A DNA stretch of 64,000 nt from Acanthosoma haemorrhoidale (GCA_930367205.1 OV884011.1:122013866-122077865); one strand, 5' to 3'; numbered from the stretch's first letter, positions 45,691 through 56,029 are shown. Numbers and translations are program-made. Notes: generated from the sequence alone by a model not told the origin.

Positions 45691-47127
45691 ATGTCGGTTG
45701 AAAGTAACCTCCGACAGAGGATAGAAGAATTAGAGAAGGCTAACCTGGCTTTGGCCCAGTCGGAAGAAAAGTTGAAAAATGAACTCGAAGCTAGCCGGAC
45801 AGAGATGAAGGAAGGAGGGACACCTAAGCCACCAAGGAAGGATTTGTCCTTGCAGGGTCTGATCAAGACGTGGGGAGGGGAGGCGAGTGCCAGGCCGGTT
45901 GACGAATTCCTAGAGTATGTGGAGGAAGTAGCAGCTTGTGGAGCTTGGGAGGACGTTGACCGAGTTCGGATTTGTAGGCTCAAGTTGCAGGGCCCGGCAG
46001 CCGCCTTTGTCAGAGGAAATGAGGAATTAAAGGGTATTGTCAGCTTTAAGAAGTTTGCAGACGCACTGCGAGAAAGGTTTGGAGATCCACATACTTTTGA
46101 ATATTATGGAAGAATTTTGCAGGAGACGAGTCAACAGCCAAAAGAGAGGATCCAAGAATTTTCGGACAGATGCATTTCCTTGGGGGGAAAAATGACCAGG
46201 TCCGATCTATCTGGGAATGAAGCAAAGTGGTGGGCGCGGGAAGTAGAGAGAAAAGTGCTAGAAGCGTTCATGAGGGGACTCTCGGGTGAGGTGGGAAAAC
46301 AGGTGTTGTTCGGACGCCCAGATACACTGAAGAATGCAGTGAGATGGGCGTTAGATGTAGAACAAGCCTTGCAAGAGCATCAACGGGGAAGGAACGTATA
46401 TGTGTTGGAAGAGGCAGGGGGCAGGTCCGGCCCCTGCCATGAGCAGCAACGAGAGAGTGAGAGAAATATGTATAGAAGCTCAGTGGATCCTATCGCCAGA
46501 AACGAGGACCAGGCCTCGGCACGGGGAGCTGGAGCGGTGTTTAGCTTAAAGGAACAGATAGAAGACGCTTGTATCAGCGCGATTCAAAAGGCGCTTCCCT
46601 CGAGACTAGGGAAATCCGATTCTCAGCGTTGCTATCGGTGTGGAGAGTTAGGACATTACGAAAGGGGATGCAGAATGCCACCACCGGCTAAAGGAGTAAG
46701 CAATAACCCGGGCCCCAGAGAAAGGGTTACTTGCTACAGGTGTGGACGGCAAGGGCATATAGCGAACCAGTGCAGATCCAAGCAGCTGCCCGCCGAAAAG
46801 AAATTGAACCCCGTGCAGGGGCCCCCCAAATGCTTAAGGCCCGACTGTCACCCCCCGTCTGGGCCGGAGAAACCCAAGCCTGTGGATGAGAAATGGCTTA
46901 CAGGGGTGGGAGCCGGAGTAGGTAAATTGATAAAACTGGACATGCTAATTGGAGGATATTTTCACCACATGATAGTAGACACGGGGGCCGAAGTGACGCT
47001 AATTCGCACGGCGCTTCCGGGAGTTCAATTAAGGCCCGCCAGTGTCCGAGCTAGAGGAGTAACAGGACAGGCTCTGCGTATTTTGGGGGTACAAGAGTTG
47101 ATGTGCCAAGTAGACGGCTGGAAGTGA
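45691..47127 (+). CDS. gag plus N-terminal protease
   Basis: 478 codons. It starts with a predicted coiled coil (LRQRIEELEKANLALAQSEE), then a retrotransposon capsid-like region (FLEYVEEVAACGAWEDVDR, FADALRERFGDP). Two intact CCHC knuckles follow, CYRCGELGHYERGC at about residue 314 and CYRCGRQGHIANQC at about residue 348, and then the aspartic protease motif IVDTGAEVTLIRT (Asp near residue 430). The frame ends at 47127 inside the protease, whose second half (GIIGLDLLEKLGAKL) lies in the next frame. Protease fused to gag suggests gag and pol were one frame in the parent. The stop probably results from a one-base loss near 47123, though -1 recoding is not excluded. Confidence 0.9.
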   Translation: MSVESNLRQRIEELEKANLALAQSEEKLKNELEASRTEMKEGGTPKPPRKDLSLQGLIKTWGGEASARPVDEFLEYVEEVAACGAWEDVDRVRICRLKLQGPAAAFVRGNEELKGIVSFKKFADALRERFGDPHTFEYYGRILQETSQQPKERIQEFSDRCISLGGKMTRSDLSGNEAKWWAREVERKVLEAFMRGLSGEVGKQVLFGRPDTLKNAVRWALDVEQALQEHQRGRNVYVLEEAGGRSGPCHEQQRESERNMYRSSVDPIARNEDQASARGAGAVFSLKEQIEDACISAIQKALPSRLGKSDSQRCYRCGELGHYERGCRMPPPAKGVSNNPGPRERVTCYRCGRQGHIANQCRSKQLPAEKKLNPVQGPPKCLRPDCHPPSGPEKPKPVDEKWLTGVGAGVGKLIKLDMLIGGYFHHMIVDTGAEVTLIRTALPGVQLRPASVRARGVTGQALRILGVQELMCQVDGWK

Positions 47128-48947
47128 AACATCAGGTGATGATAATCAGCGTGAACTTGCCCGGAGACGGAATCATAGGTTTGGATTTGCTAGAAAAGCT
47201 AGGAGCCAAACTGGATATTCGTAACCGGGAGGTGATAGTGACGCCGCCCGACGCTGGCCTGAGTTTTGAGAAGCAACCAGTCAACGTACATCCCCTTCAC
47301 CAGTTGGGAGTGGCAATAAATTCCTTAGAAGCGAAAGGGAGAAGTACAAGGGAAACGACCCAAGAGGAGCCAATTCCAAAGGATGGATCCTCGTCCGACC
47401 TAATCCATGCCCAAGAAAGAATGCACCAACAGAAGAGGAAAAAGAGGGCCAAACGCGGAAACCAGCAGGCCGCGAACAAAGCAGTAGAGACCCCGGGATC
47501 CCGCGAACAACCCGACAAGCACGATGAGACCAAGGGGCTAGAAATTACCAGCTCTGCTCGAATCGCAATCCCTTCGTGTAGTGAGAAACTCATTAGAGCA
47601 ACGATCCACCAGAGAGAGAAGGCAGTGGTGGTTGTCGAGCCGGTACCATTGAAACAAGGTAGCTTAAGAGTAGGGCGAAGTATTGGGCTCGTAGAACACG
47701 GGGAGGTTTGGATCCAACTTATGAACTCGGGGCCGGTGGATACCTACCTCGATAAAGGGCAATTATTGGGAATAGGCGCGGAATGGCATACGGAGGAAAG
47801 AAATGAAAGGGACGTTCGGATACACCGAGTAGAGGGTAGCGAGAATGCTCTGGAAAAGGGGGCTCAACTATGGAATGTAGACCACCTCGGTGAGTCGGAT
47901 AAGGGTGTAGTCGAGTCGCTGCTAGAAGAGTTTAAAGATCTCTTCGAAGAACCGGGAAAGGAAGGCTGCTCTACTGGGGTGAAGCATAGAATACCAACAG
48001 GGGAAGCTCCCCCGGTGATCAAGCGCCCGTATCGAGTGCCCTGCAACCAACGAGCGGTAGTAGAAGAACACTTAGAAGATATGCTACGCAAGGGAGTGAT
48101 AGCTCCTTCCGACAGTGCTTGGGCAGCACCTGTCGTGTTGGTACCCAAACGAAGTGAAGACGGAAGGACCCAGTATAGATTCTGCACTGATTTCCGGGGG
48201 CTGAATGCAGTAACGCAGGTGGATGCTTACCCCCTACCATTGATTCAGGAAACATTAGAGATGTTGGGACAGAGTAGGCTTTTCACCACATTAGACCTTG
48301 CCAGCGGCTACCACCAAATACCGGTGGCCGAGGAAGATCGACCGAAAACTGCATTCACCACCCTAGGGGGGCACTACGAGTACCATAAAATGCCGTTCGG
48401 GCTTGCTGGGGCCCCAGCCACATTCCAGCGAACTATGGACCAGGTACTGATGGGAGTTAAGGGGACTGACTGCTATGTTTATTTAGATGACATTATCATC
48501 TTCAGTGGTGATATGGATGAGCACTGCACTCGATTAAGAAGGGTGCTGGAGCGACTGCGGGGTGCTAATCTGAAGTTGAAAGGACCAAAATGTAAGTTTG
48601 TGGTCAGGCAGGTAAAATACCTTGGCCACTTGGTAACCAGTGAAGGGGTGAAACCTGACCCAGAAAAGATCACGGCGGTGACAGAATTTCCAAAACCCGG
48701 TTCGGCTCGGGAAGTGAGAGGCTTCCTGGGTCTCGCTGGATATTACCGGAGGTTCGTACCTCAGTTCGCCGAAATTGCCAAGCCCCTCACCCAGCTGACG
48801 GGGAAGGGAATGTCATTTCACTGGGGGAAAGAACAAGACGAGGCGTTTACCGCTCTACAGGAGATATTGTGTTCTGACCGAGTGCTGATTTATCCTGATT
48901 TCCGGGACCTTTCAGTCTGGCGACCGATGCCTCGGGAATGGCAGTAG
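47103..48947 (+). pseudogene. pol: protease C-terminus and reverse transcriptase
   Basis: The open frame overlaps the gag end by 25 bases and its nominal start (GTG) is not a real initiator. It continues the protease (GDGIIGLDLLEKLGAKLD) and a long linker. The RT follows with YPLPLIQETLEMLG, FTTLDLASGYHQIPV, KMPFGLAGAPATFQ and YLDDIIIFSG (YLDD 48480-48491). It then runs into the connection domain FLGLAGYYRRFVPQF and ends at 48947, four codons into the RNase H, where a one-base change near 48924 shifts the frame. All RT catalytic motifs are intact, so the polymerase looks only recently disabled. Confidence 0.9.
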
Positions 48948-50998
48948 GGGCCGTCCTCTCACAACTCCGAAACGGACAAGAAAGGCCTATCGCCTTTGCC
49001 AGTCGACAGCTACACCCAGCGGAACAAAATTATTCGGCTACCGAAAGAGAGCTACTTTCGGTAGTCTGGGCAACCAAGCATTTTAGGTGCTATCTGTTGG
49101 GTCGAAAGTTTACACTTGTCACTGACCACGCTGCACTTAAATGGATGCTGTCCCTAAGAGACCCGTCCTCACGCTTGATGAGGTGGGCTCTCAGACTCGA
49201 GGAATTCGAGTATCAGGTCGTCCACAAACCAGGGAAGAAGCATACCAACGCGGACTCCCTGAGTAGGGCCGTAGCGGGTATAAGGACGTTCGACGAAGGA
49301 GCCCAACGGGTTCTTTGGAAAAGAGGGCAGGAACAGGACGAAGAATGCCAGAGATGGGTCAAAAATAACCCACGAGGGTTACGGACGGCGGCGGATGGTA
49401 TAATATACTACGGAATAGGTGATGACCCGAATCAATGGAAAATTTTGGTTCCACTAGATCGCCGGCAACAGATCATGGAGGAACACCATAGTCGGCCATG
49501 GGCGGGACATCCGGGAAGAGAACGTACCCATGAACTGATAAAGAATAAGTTCTATTGGCCCTCGATGGGGAAAGATATAGAAGAGTTCGTTAAGGGGTGC
49601 CACTCGTGTGCTCAGAGAAAGACCCCCCCTGGGTTAACAGCTCCTCTAGAGGCCCCCTTCTTTCCCAAGGAGCCATTCGAACTGGTTTCCCTGGATATCG
49701 TGGGGCCGTTCCCAAAGAGTAGCCGCGGGAATAAATATTTGTTAACTTTTATAGACCACTTCAGCCGATACACTGAAGCTGAACCTATAAGGGAACAGAC
49801 GGCGGACGAGACCGCTCGGGTTTTTGTCGAGCGTATAATCACCAGACATGGGACTCCAAAGAAACTACTGACTGATCAAGGCAGGAATTTCGTGTCGGCG
49901 TTGTTCAAATCCGTGTGCAAGGGTTTAGGCATACAAAAACTCCAAACCACCCCCTACCATCCCCAGAGTAATGGAATGCTGGAACGCTTTCATCGTACAC
50001 TGGGAGATTCCATGGCTCACTTTGCCAGAAAAGATGGGCGAGATTGGGACCGGTGGGTCCCCTATTCACTAATGGCTTATCGCTCCATACCACATTCTGC
50101 CACGGGATTTTCGCCGAACTTCCTGTTATATGGCAGAGAGCTCCGCACTCCGGAAGGGGAATGGATAGAGCCTGTGGAAGCGTTGGAAAACGCCTTAACA
50201 CAAGATGAAGCTGCAAGGATTAGGGTTCGTGTAGAACAGGCCTACGAAGAAGCCCGTGAAAGGATTAAAAAAACTTGGGCTCGCAGAACCGCGGCGGTTA
50301 ACCAAGATAGGAGATCCCGAACTTTCACCGAGGGCGACGCGGTATACCTACATGTACCCGCGGTAAAACCAGGAAATTTAAAAAAATTTCATTGTCCTTG
50401 GACGGGACCATGGATAATAGTCAAGAAATGCAGTGCGGTAACATATGCAATCAGGAATGAAACCGGCGGGACCCAGGTAGTACACGTGAACCGCTTGAAA
50501 CCGGCTTTTAACAGTGGTCTCGAAACGGAGTATCCAAAGGAGCAACAGTCTGAATCGGAAGATGACGATGACGAAGTAAGGGATAAGGAAAGAGACCAAG
50601 AGGACTTCTGGCCGATCCCCCTAACCGACTCTGACGAGGAGGAAGAGCCCCATCCTAGAGAAAGGGCCATTGGGAACGATTCCCTATTGGCCACTAGCTC
50701 GCCAAGAAGGGATGTAGTGGCTCCAAGCTGGTGGCCTGAGGGCGAAGCGGAGGGGCGACCAAGTATGATCAGTACGGAGGAAGATGTTTCATCGAGCGAA
50801 AAGGAGCCCTCCCGCCCGGTTACCCCGTTGGTGAACCCATCGGAGGTCTCGGGAGAGACCTCGGTGGAAGATGCCAGTACCAACTATCGAGACCCGACTT
50901 GGGAGGCGGATAGTACAGAGGCACCGATGTTGCCGCGCAGTCCCTACTTATTGAGAAATAATCGCCGGTCTAGCCGGGGAGGGAGAAACAAAGAGTGA
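48938..50998 (+). CDS. pol: RNase H and integrase
   Basis: 686 codons. It continues RNase H (AVGAVLSQ, YSATERELLSVVWA, LVTDHAAL). The integrase zinc domain is H/H/C/C (HSRPWAGHPGRERTHELI, CHSCAQRK). The catalytic core has Asp in SLDIVGPF (49693), Asp in LLTDQGRNF (49874) and Glu in GMLERFHRTL (49982), giving D-35-E. A GPF-like module, CPWTGPWIIVKK, is followed by a long acidic tail (ESEDDDDEVRDKERDQED, PLTDSDEEEEPH) ending at 50998. The domain has no visible lesion. The first Met at 48938 is an artefact of the frame break; translation would come from upstream. Confidence 0.92.
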   Translation: MAVGAVLSQLRNGQERPIAFASRQLHPAEQNYSATERELLSVVWATKHFRCYLLGRKFTLVTDHAALKWMLSLRDPSSRLMRWALRLEEFEYQVVHKPGKKHTNADSLSRAVAGIRTFDEGAQRVLWKRGQEQDEECQRWVKNNPRGLRTAADGIIYYGIGDDPNQWKILVPLDRRQQIMEEHHSRPWAGHPGRERTHELIKNKFYWPSMGKDIEEFVKGCHSCAQRKTPPGLTAPLEAPFFPKEPFELVSLDIVGPFPKSSRGNKYLLTFIDHFSRYTEAEPIREQTADETARVFVERIITRHGTPKKLLTDQGRNFVSALFKSVCKGLGIQKLQTTPYHPQSNGMLERFHRTLGDSMAHFARKDGRDWDRWVPYSLMAYRSIPHSATGFSPNFLLYGRELRTPEGEWIEPVEALENALTQDEAARIRVRVEQAYEEARERIKKTWARRTAAVNQDRRSRTFTEGDAVYLHVPAVKPGNLKKFHCPWTGPWIIVKKCSAVTYAIRNETGGTQVVHVNRLKPAFNSGLETEYPKEQQSESEDDDDEVRDKERDQEDFWPIPLTDSDEEEEPHPRERAIGNDSLLATSSPRRDVVAPSWWPEGEAEGRPSMISTEEDVSSSEKEPSRPVTPLVNPSEVSGETSVEDASTNYRDPTWEADSTEAPMLPRSPYLLRNNRRSSRGGRNKE

Positions 50999-51024
50999 GG
51001 GTGTCAGTGCGTGTCACGAGAAAG

Positions 51025-51053
51025 AAAAGTGTTGACCTAGGGTCAACACTTTT
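51025..51053 (+). other. perfect 13-bp hairpin between the pol stop and the 3' LTR
   Basis: AAAAGTGTTGACC and its exact reverse complement GGTCAACACTTTT enclose the loop TAG. It begins 26 bases after the pol stop and ends at the polypurine tract. Perfect pairing in so short a non-coding stretch suggests an RNA or DNA structure important to the element. Confidence 0.8.
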
Positions 51054-51069
51054 GGAAAACGGGGAGTGT
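51054..51069 (+). other. polypurine tract region
   Basis: GGAAAACGGGGAGTGT adjoins the 3' LTR; the GGAAAACGGGGAG portion is the likely plus-strand primer. Confidence 0.65.
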
Positions 51070-52265
51070 TGTGACCGATAGACTTTTATAGCCAATGTAA
51101 ATTAGCGATTGTTTACGCCGGTAATTCGTTTATTTTAGTTATTGAAGGAAAAAATTATCATTCATTGTTTAAGCCGAATAAGGGGTCTTGTGCTGACAAG
51201 TAATTATCTAACAAAGTAACCTCGTAAAATTTATTATAAAAAAAAAAAAAAAAAAAAAAGTGTAAATTAGAGATAAATATTTTTTTTTGTATTTGGTTAG
51301 TTTTATGTAAAGAATTAATAATTATTGATAATATTATAAATGTTCTAAGAATATCTTTGTGTTTCAAATGTGAGTGTATTGATTTTGTTTTATGTGAAAT
51401 ATGCTGGAAAGTAAACAAAACAAATAACGGTGCGGGACGCCTCCGAGGCCCCGTAAGACCCTACATCCTTTATAGAGGATTAAAAGGACGGAGCACCGAG
51501 ATCAGTCGCTTGCAGTCAGTGTGTGTATCCAGAGCTGGGTTGGCCAACACCCGCCGGAGCGCCCCCCCCCCTCATCTCACCACCTTATCGGCCTATGGTT
51601 TATGGGGAGCACCTCTGGTTGGAGATTTGACTTGGAACTAGTATGGATATGAGCATATCGATCATCGACTCACCGATTCCATCCACCGGGAACCTCACAG
51701 CTGATTGACTAATCCACTATCTAGCTACGACAGGTAACCTCGTTGGACGTAGCTTCCACGTACCGAGGGTTTATGTTGTTTGTTTACGTCGTTCATCAGT
51801 TTACACCAAATAACACCAAACTATGCATACGTATAGATAAACACGGACAGTGATGTATTTATTTTGTTCTCATTCTTCGATCAGCAAACTTTAAGTTAAT
51901 AAAACTCTGGTTTACCAGTTTCAAGTTTAGTAAAGTTTAAGTATTTTTTTCTGTCCAATAGTTTAAGTAATTTTTCTCTCAAATAGTTTACTTAGTTTTT
52001 TTTATCAAATAGTTTAATTATTTTTTTTATCAACTAGTTTAAGTATTTTTTTTATCAAATAGCTTAAGGATTTTTTTTTGTTTTTAATCAAATGCTATTT
52101 GTTCATTATCATTTAATAAAATGTCGGTAATCTAAATGTCAATTCCCTGTAATATTTCAGGTTCCCCTGTCCTTGGGTAATGCCCTCTCCTGGCATTAAT
52201 ATTTTCCCCAGATTCCTGTAAACATTTAGGGGGAGGAGGAAGAGAGAGAAAGTCGGGGGTTTACA
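51070..52265 (+). repeat. 3' LTR (1196 bp)
   Basis: It matches the 5' LTR except for GTACCC versus GTAACC early in the LTR and 22 versus 23 A in the homopolymer. It carries the same promoter-like section, T-rich tandem array and polyadenylation hexamer. Confidence 0.95.
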
Positions 52266-52269
52266 CAAT

Positions 52270-52849
52270 GATAATTAATTTTAATAAGAATGACGTATAA
52301 TAAGCAAATTAAGACTTATTAGGTTTGTTGCTAAAGATTCTGTCAACATTATCAAGGTCTCTAAATAGGATTTTAGGTATTTTATAGACCTGGTGCTATG
52401 ATAAAACTAATTGTATTTTTAAAGATATGCTAATAACACTCATTTATAATTTTTTTTTTCAAATATTTACGTATAACAGAACATTTCATCCTTTCCGACA
52501 TCTTCTGGGGTACAATTTAATTAATCACAATAATATAAAACATGTGAATATTAATTACTGAAAAAATTCACATGAGACTGATACTACACAAACCAAACAA
52601 TTATACAGATATTGACTTCAATCAATAATAAATAATATAAATTTGTCCCCCCCCCCAAATTAATAGCTATTCGGGGGTGGCGAATTGAAGAATTGGCTGA
52701 ATTCAACATTAAATAAGTGTAGTAAATTCAAAGTAGTAAAGTTTGTATTATCCGTTTGACGTGACAATTTTCGTTTATTTAAAATATAGAGATGACTTAT
52801 GGTTTAACAATGTATTTTTACCAAAGTCACTATTATTCTTGTTAACAAC

Positions 52850-52850
<1 letters not shown>
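52270..52850. other. AT-rich non-coding DNA
   Basis: No coding frame or repeat was recognised; a C homopolymer lies near 52647-52657. Confidence 0.45.

Positions 52851-52891
<41 letters not shown>
52851..52891. repeat. (AT)n microsatellite
   Basis: About 41 bases of AT repeats with one interruption (ATGTAT). Confidence 0.9.
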
Positions 52892-52953
52892 GATGTTTAC
52901 ATCCCGACATTCGGGGATTAAGGTTGAATACTGATGCTGCCCGGAGCTTAACT
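52892..52953 (-). mobile_element. 62-bp fragment related to the errantivirus-like LTR
   Basis: On the minus strand it starts AGTTAAG directly beside TATATA and ends with CGGGATGTAAACATC. Both the terminus and the hairpin arm are shared with the 184-bp LTR at 22941. The middle is diverged. It is a relic of a sister element, also inserted in a TA run. Confidence 0.55.
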
Positions 52954-54740
52954 TATATATATATATTGTAACATTCATGATATTTGAGAATATCATGACC
53001 AGGAACCCTCCCATCTGGTAAGCATCTTCCTTTATGCTCTTAGGAGTGGGGATGAGATAAACGGGCAGTCTTAGCCCAACCGTCTAGAAGAGCGAACCAG
53101 AGCCAGCTCCCGAATTGGCGGTCACCAACAGGAAGATAGGAGAAGAACCAACAGCCGAAGTAACGTTGATTGGATAAAAGGAAGAACATCGATTGGGTGA
53201 TATTAATATTGTTTTTATTATGGATCCATTAAAAGAAATTGAGCTCAAATTTCATGTTTTTTGTAATTAGAAGTAACTATCCTATTTTAAAGGGAATTGA
53301 ATATTTTTTTTATATACTTTTTGTCAGCACTCTATATAATTATAATTATTTGCCATAACCATTTTATTTGAATATATTTCACAATTCCTAGTTTCTCAAT
53401 TTGTTAAAAACTACAACATTAGCCTTGAGATCGGGCGATTCAATCGGGATAAATTCCTATGTCAAAGACATAAAAACAATTTGAATTAAAGATCTCATGA
53501 CGGACCTCCCGAATTAGTTAAGGTAAATTGATCAAATAGAGTAAAAAGAGAAATGGTTAAAAATGAGGTAGGTTTCAATATATATGTAAGTTAAAATAAT
53601 TACATCCTTTATTATTAAAATATTACTGAATGGTTTCTATTCACATTTATATATTCTATCTGCCATACTGTAATCACTAATCTACTTGGTATAGAATGAA
53701 AAAAATATGTTTAATGGATTAATAATAAAATCCATTGAAGCCTGTGATCCTTGGCTACAATAGCAGTTTTCATCGCCACTATCTTCAATTTAGCCGGTCC
53801 AGAAAAACTTCCATCGTCATCGACCAAGGTGACAAATCTTAAGCGTAAGCTGGATCATTAATATTAATTAGGAATAGCCATGACCTCATGTGTCAATCCT
53901 GCTCAATCCTCCTAGGTAGCTTCTTTTATTATATGTAAGCGTACTAAAATTTATCCCAGGTAGGGATCCTTACCTCCTTTTAGAAAGATTAAAAATCAAG
54001 TCTCCCAATATTATTATTATAATTGTTTATTAAATACCTCAGTCAGAAAATCAACAATCGTGGCATTAGCAGTAGAGATAAATACTACTGCTTCCTTAAG
54101 GGCTGGATTCAATATGTTGTGAAAATGAAATAAATTGATGTTGTAGGTTACCGGTTGTGGGTTCCCTTCCGTTTTTTTTGCCAATATTTTAGCTCTTTAC
54201 AATTTTTGTATGGGGAAATTTCAAGGGAGCACGATAGTTTAGCAAATTTTGGATGAAAACACTATATATGTTCTTAACCCGCAACCAGACCATCCCTCGA
54301 CAGAGGGTTCCTTCACATTTTCAGATAGCCAGAACGATGATCTTTTCGCCAACTAATTATTAGAGTTTTCTAAATATCTCAAATTGCGCACAATAACCTC
54401 CTGTATCTATTTTTATTATAATTGCATATAACAATTGCGACGTTTTGGACTCATTCAGTCCTTCAATCCGTCATCATCAATCAAGCAATCCATGCTGTGT
54501 TGTTTAAATAAAATAATTAATAATCAAAATTAAAGTGATCAATAAATATTGTCAATATATATAAAAGTATTTTAGTTTTAGTTTTACACGACATGGATTG
54601 CTTGTGATGGAAACGCCACAATTATTGTAAGAAATAAATAAGTTATTAAAATAATATAATAATAATGGATACAGTAGGATATTGTGCACACTTTGTGATA
54701 TTGAATATCCATAGACATCCTACAAAATAATATACATTAC
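52954..54740. other. non-coding DNA, with a small island at about 53020-53180 and an inverted-repeat pair at 54.44-54.63 kb
   Basis: The exact 13-mer CAAGCAATCCATG (54483-54495) is repeated inverted as CATGGATTGCTTG (54592-54604). Weaker similarity extends outward (GATGATGACGG versus TGATGGAAACG). No gene was seen. Confidence 0.5.
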
Positions 54741-54815
54741 AGTGTTATATTTCCAAGGAAGAACTCGCATGGTGCAGAAGTCAAGGTTACTACTTCATGC
54801 TATGAAATTTCAATT
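54741..54815 (+). repeat. 75-bp dispersed repeat, copy 1
   Basis: It shares 'TTTCCAAGGAAGAACTC'-like and 'AGAAGTCAAGGTTACTACTT' strings with 56891-56965. Here it directly precedes the RT fragment of LINE-5, so it may belong to that LINE. Confidence 0.7.
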
Positions 54816-55640
54816 CAAATCAAAGGCAAGAAGTTAAAGAGTGTTAGGAAGAAATTCTTCAGCCTCGGACACCTACTTGACAGCCCGGCTTTATCGGTAC
54901 GCCTCAAGCTGCTGATATACCAGAGCGTCCTAAGACCTGCTTTGATGTATGGGACCCCTCTCTTCAAGTATCTGACTCCTAACACTCTCAAAACGCTCCA
55001 GCAATTTCAGAACAAAGTTCTCCGCACCTCCCTTAAACATACCCCGTTCGACCGAATGAAGGCAGACGAGATGCATAAACAATTTGAAGTGCTCACCATT
55101 CAAGATTTCATCAAGAGAAGACACATCAAATTTTTCGACTCACTCCGACACAGCCACAACCCACTATTCTCCGACCTTCAACGTCCACCAATGCCCGTCA
55201 GATGGAAGCACTGCTGGACCGCCGAAGCCTGGAGACAGATGGACGTGATCGAACCCTAGCCCCCTGATGGAGACTGAAGATCTACACCCAGCCGAGGGAT
55301 CGAGGCCGAGCTCCCGGCCGACTCAACCAAAGCTACAAGACCCCATCTACCTGTTTAAGCAGGGTCGACCTTCCGGCCGAGAGGCCAACTTATTTCAGGC
55401 CCCTGCCGATGCACTTGACCTGGCCGACTACAAACCATTGCTTAGGTACCCCTAGGCTCCACCCTCGGTAGACTCTCACTACCTTCCTGATTCCACCCAC
55501 CTTTAAGCATTCCACACCCTATATCCTTCTCATACATCCTTCAAATGGGGGACTCCCCTTAGTGAAAGGCACTCATTAGCCTAAAATAATTTTCCTTTAT
55601 TTTTCCTATATTTATTAAAAAAATAAAAAAAAATAAATCC
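54816..55640 (+). mobile_element. 5'-truncated LINE (LINE-5), related to LINE-2
   Basis: RT C-terminus, then a 3' UTR (55260-55600) and an A-rich tail near 55610-55637. The 3' UTR contains the 100-bp block (55460-55558) also found, inverted, at 10.05 and 10.62 kb. The protein is similar in plan to LINE-2 but clearly a different family. Confidence 0.82.
54825..55259 (+). pseudogene. LINE-5 RT C-terminal region
   Basis: One open frame from about 54825 reads KKLKSVRKKFFSLGHLLDS, LLIYQSVLRPALMYGTPLF, KVLRTSLKHTPFDRM and FIKRRHIKFFDSLRHS, ending at 55257-55259. Corresponding LINE-2 strings are VLRPALLYGAPLF and FIRQRHIKCFDSL. Lacking palm motifs, it cannot act as an RT. The terminal region is unbroken, so the insertion may be younger than LINE-2. 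Confidence 0.8.
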
Positions 55641-55685
55641 AATTAAAGATCTTTACATAGCAAATCCCAGTCGTCCTTTTTAGGC

Positions 55686-55755
55686 CTTTTTTTTTTTTTT
55701 TTTTTCCCTTCTTAGCCCCTTTTAATTTACAGATAATTATATATAAACTGATTGA
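55686..55755 (-). mobile_element. very short LINE-2-type 3' end
   Basis: A T run (55688-55705) followed by 'CCCTTCTTAGCCCCTTTTAA' and 'ACAGATAATTATATATAA' matches the LINE-2 3' terminus at 11901-11955. It is a minus-strand insertion retaining about 50 bp plus the poly(A) tail. Confidence 0.75.
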
Positions 55756-55817
55756 TGTAAACGTGTTTCTAAAACTTCAACAAATATTTTTTGCGAGAAT
55801 TTTACTTGGTTTTCCTG

Positions 55818-55870
55818 AGTTTTGATTCGTTGACTTCTTCCTCCTATAACAGGGCAATTCAAGAGAGTTT
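55818..55870 (+). repeat. 53-bp direct repeat, unit 1
   Basis: 'AGTTTTGATTCGTTGA' to 'CAATTCAAGAGAGTTT' is repeated at 55977-56029 with one substitution (ACTTC versus ATTTC). The spacing is 159 bp. Confidence 0.9.
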
Positions 55871-55976
55871 ACGGCACTTACTAACGATTTTTTCTTGTAT
55901 GATGATTATGAATGGAAATTTTGTTTCTGACAGCTATATTCCAGAAGTTCCAATATTAATATATAATTAAGGTTCC

Positions 55977-56029
55977 AGTTTTGATTCGTTGATTTCTTCC
56001 TCCTATAACAGGGCAATTCAAGAGAGTTT
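55977..56029 (+). repeat. 53-bp direct repeat, unit 2
   Basis: Near-exact copy of 55818-55870. The intervening 106 bp is not visibly repeated beyond the units. Confidence 0.9.

Larger units (their letters stand above)
44414..52265 (+). mobile_element. young Ty3/Gypsy LTR retrotransposon with 1.2-kb LTRs
   Basis: 7852 bp: LTR (TG...CA), tRNA-Leu-like primer site, gag-protease, RT, RNase H-integrase, hairpin, polypurine tract, LTR. Domain order protease-RT-RNase H-integrase defines Ty3/Gypsy. The long LTRs and 4-bp duplication are reminiscent of Osvaldo-like elements, but the assignment is tentative. The LTR pair shows one substitution and one homopolymer-length difference, so insertion was very recent. 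Two one-base frame changes divide the coding region. Confidence 0.95.

Noticed and set aside
50389..50883. 164-codon minus-strand Ser-rich frame
   Set aside because: Antisense to the acidic tail of the integrase frame; composition follows from the opposite strand.
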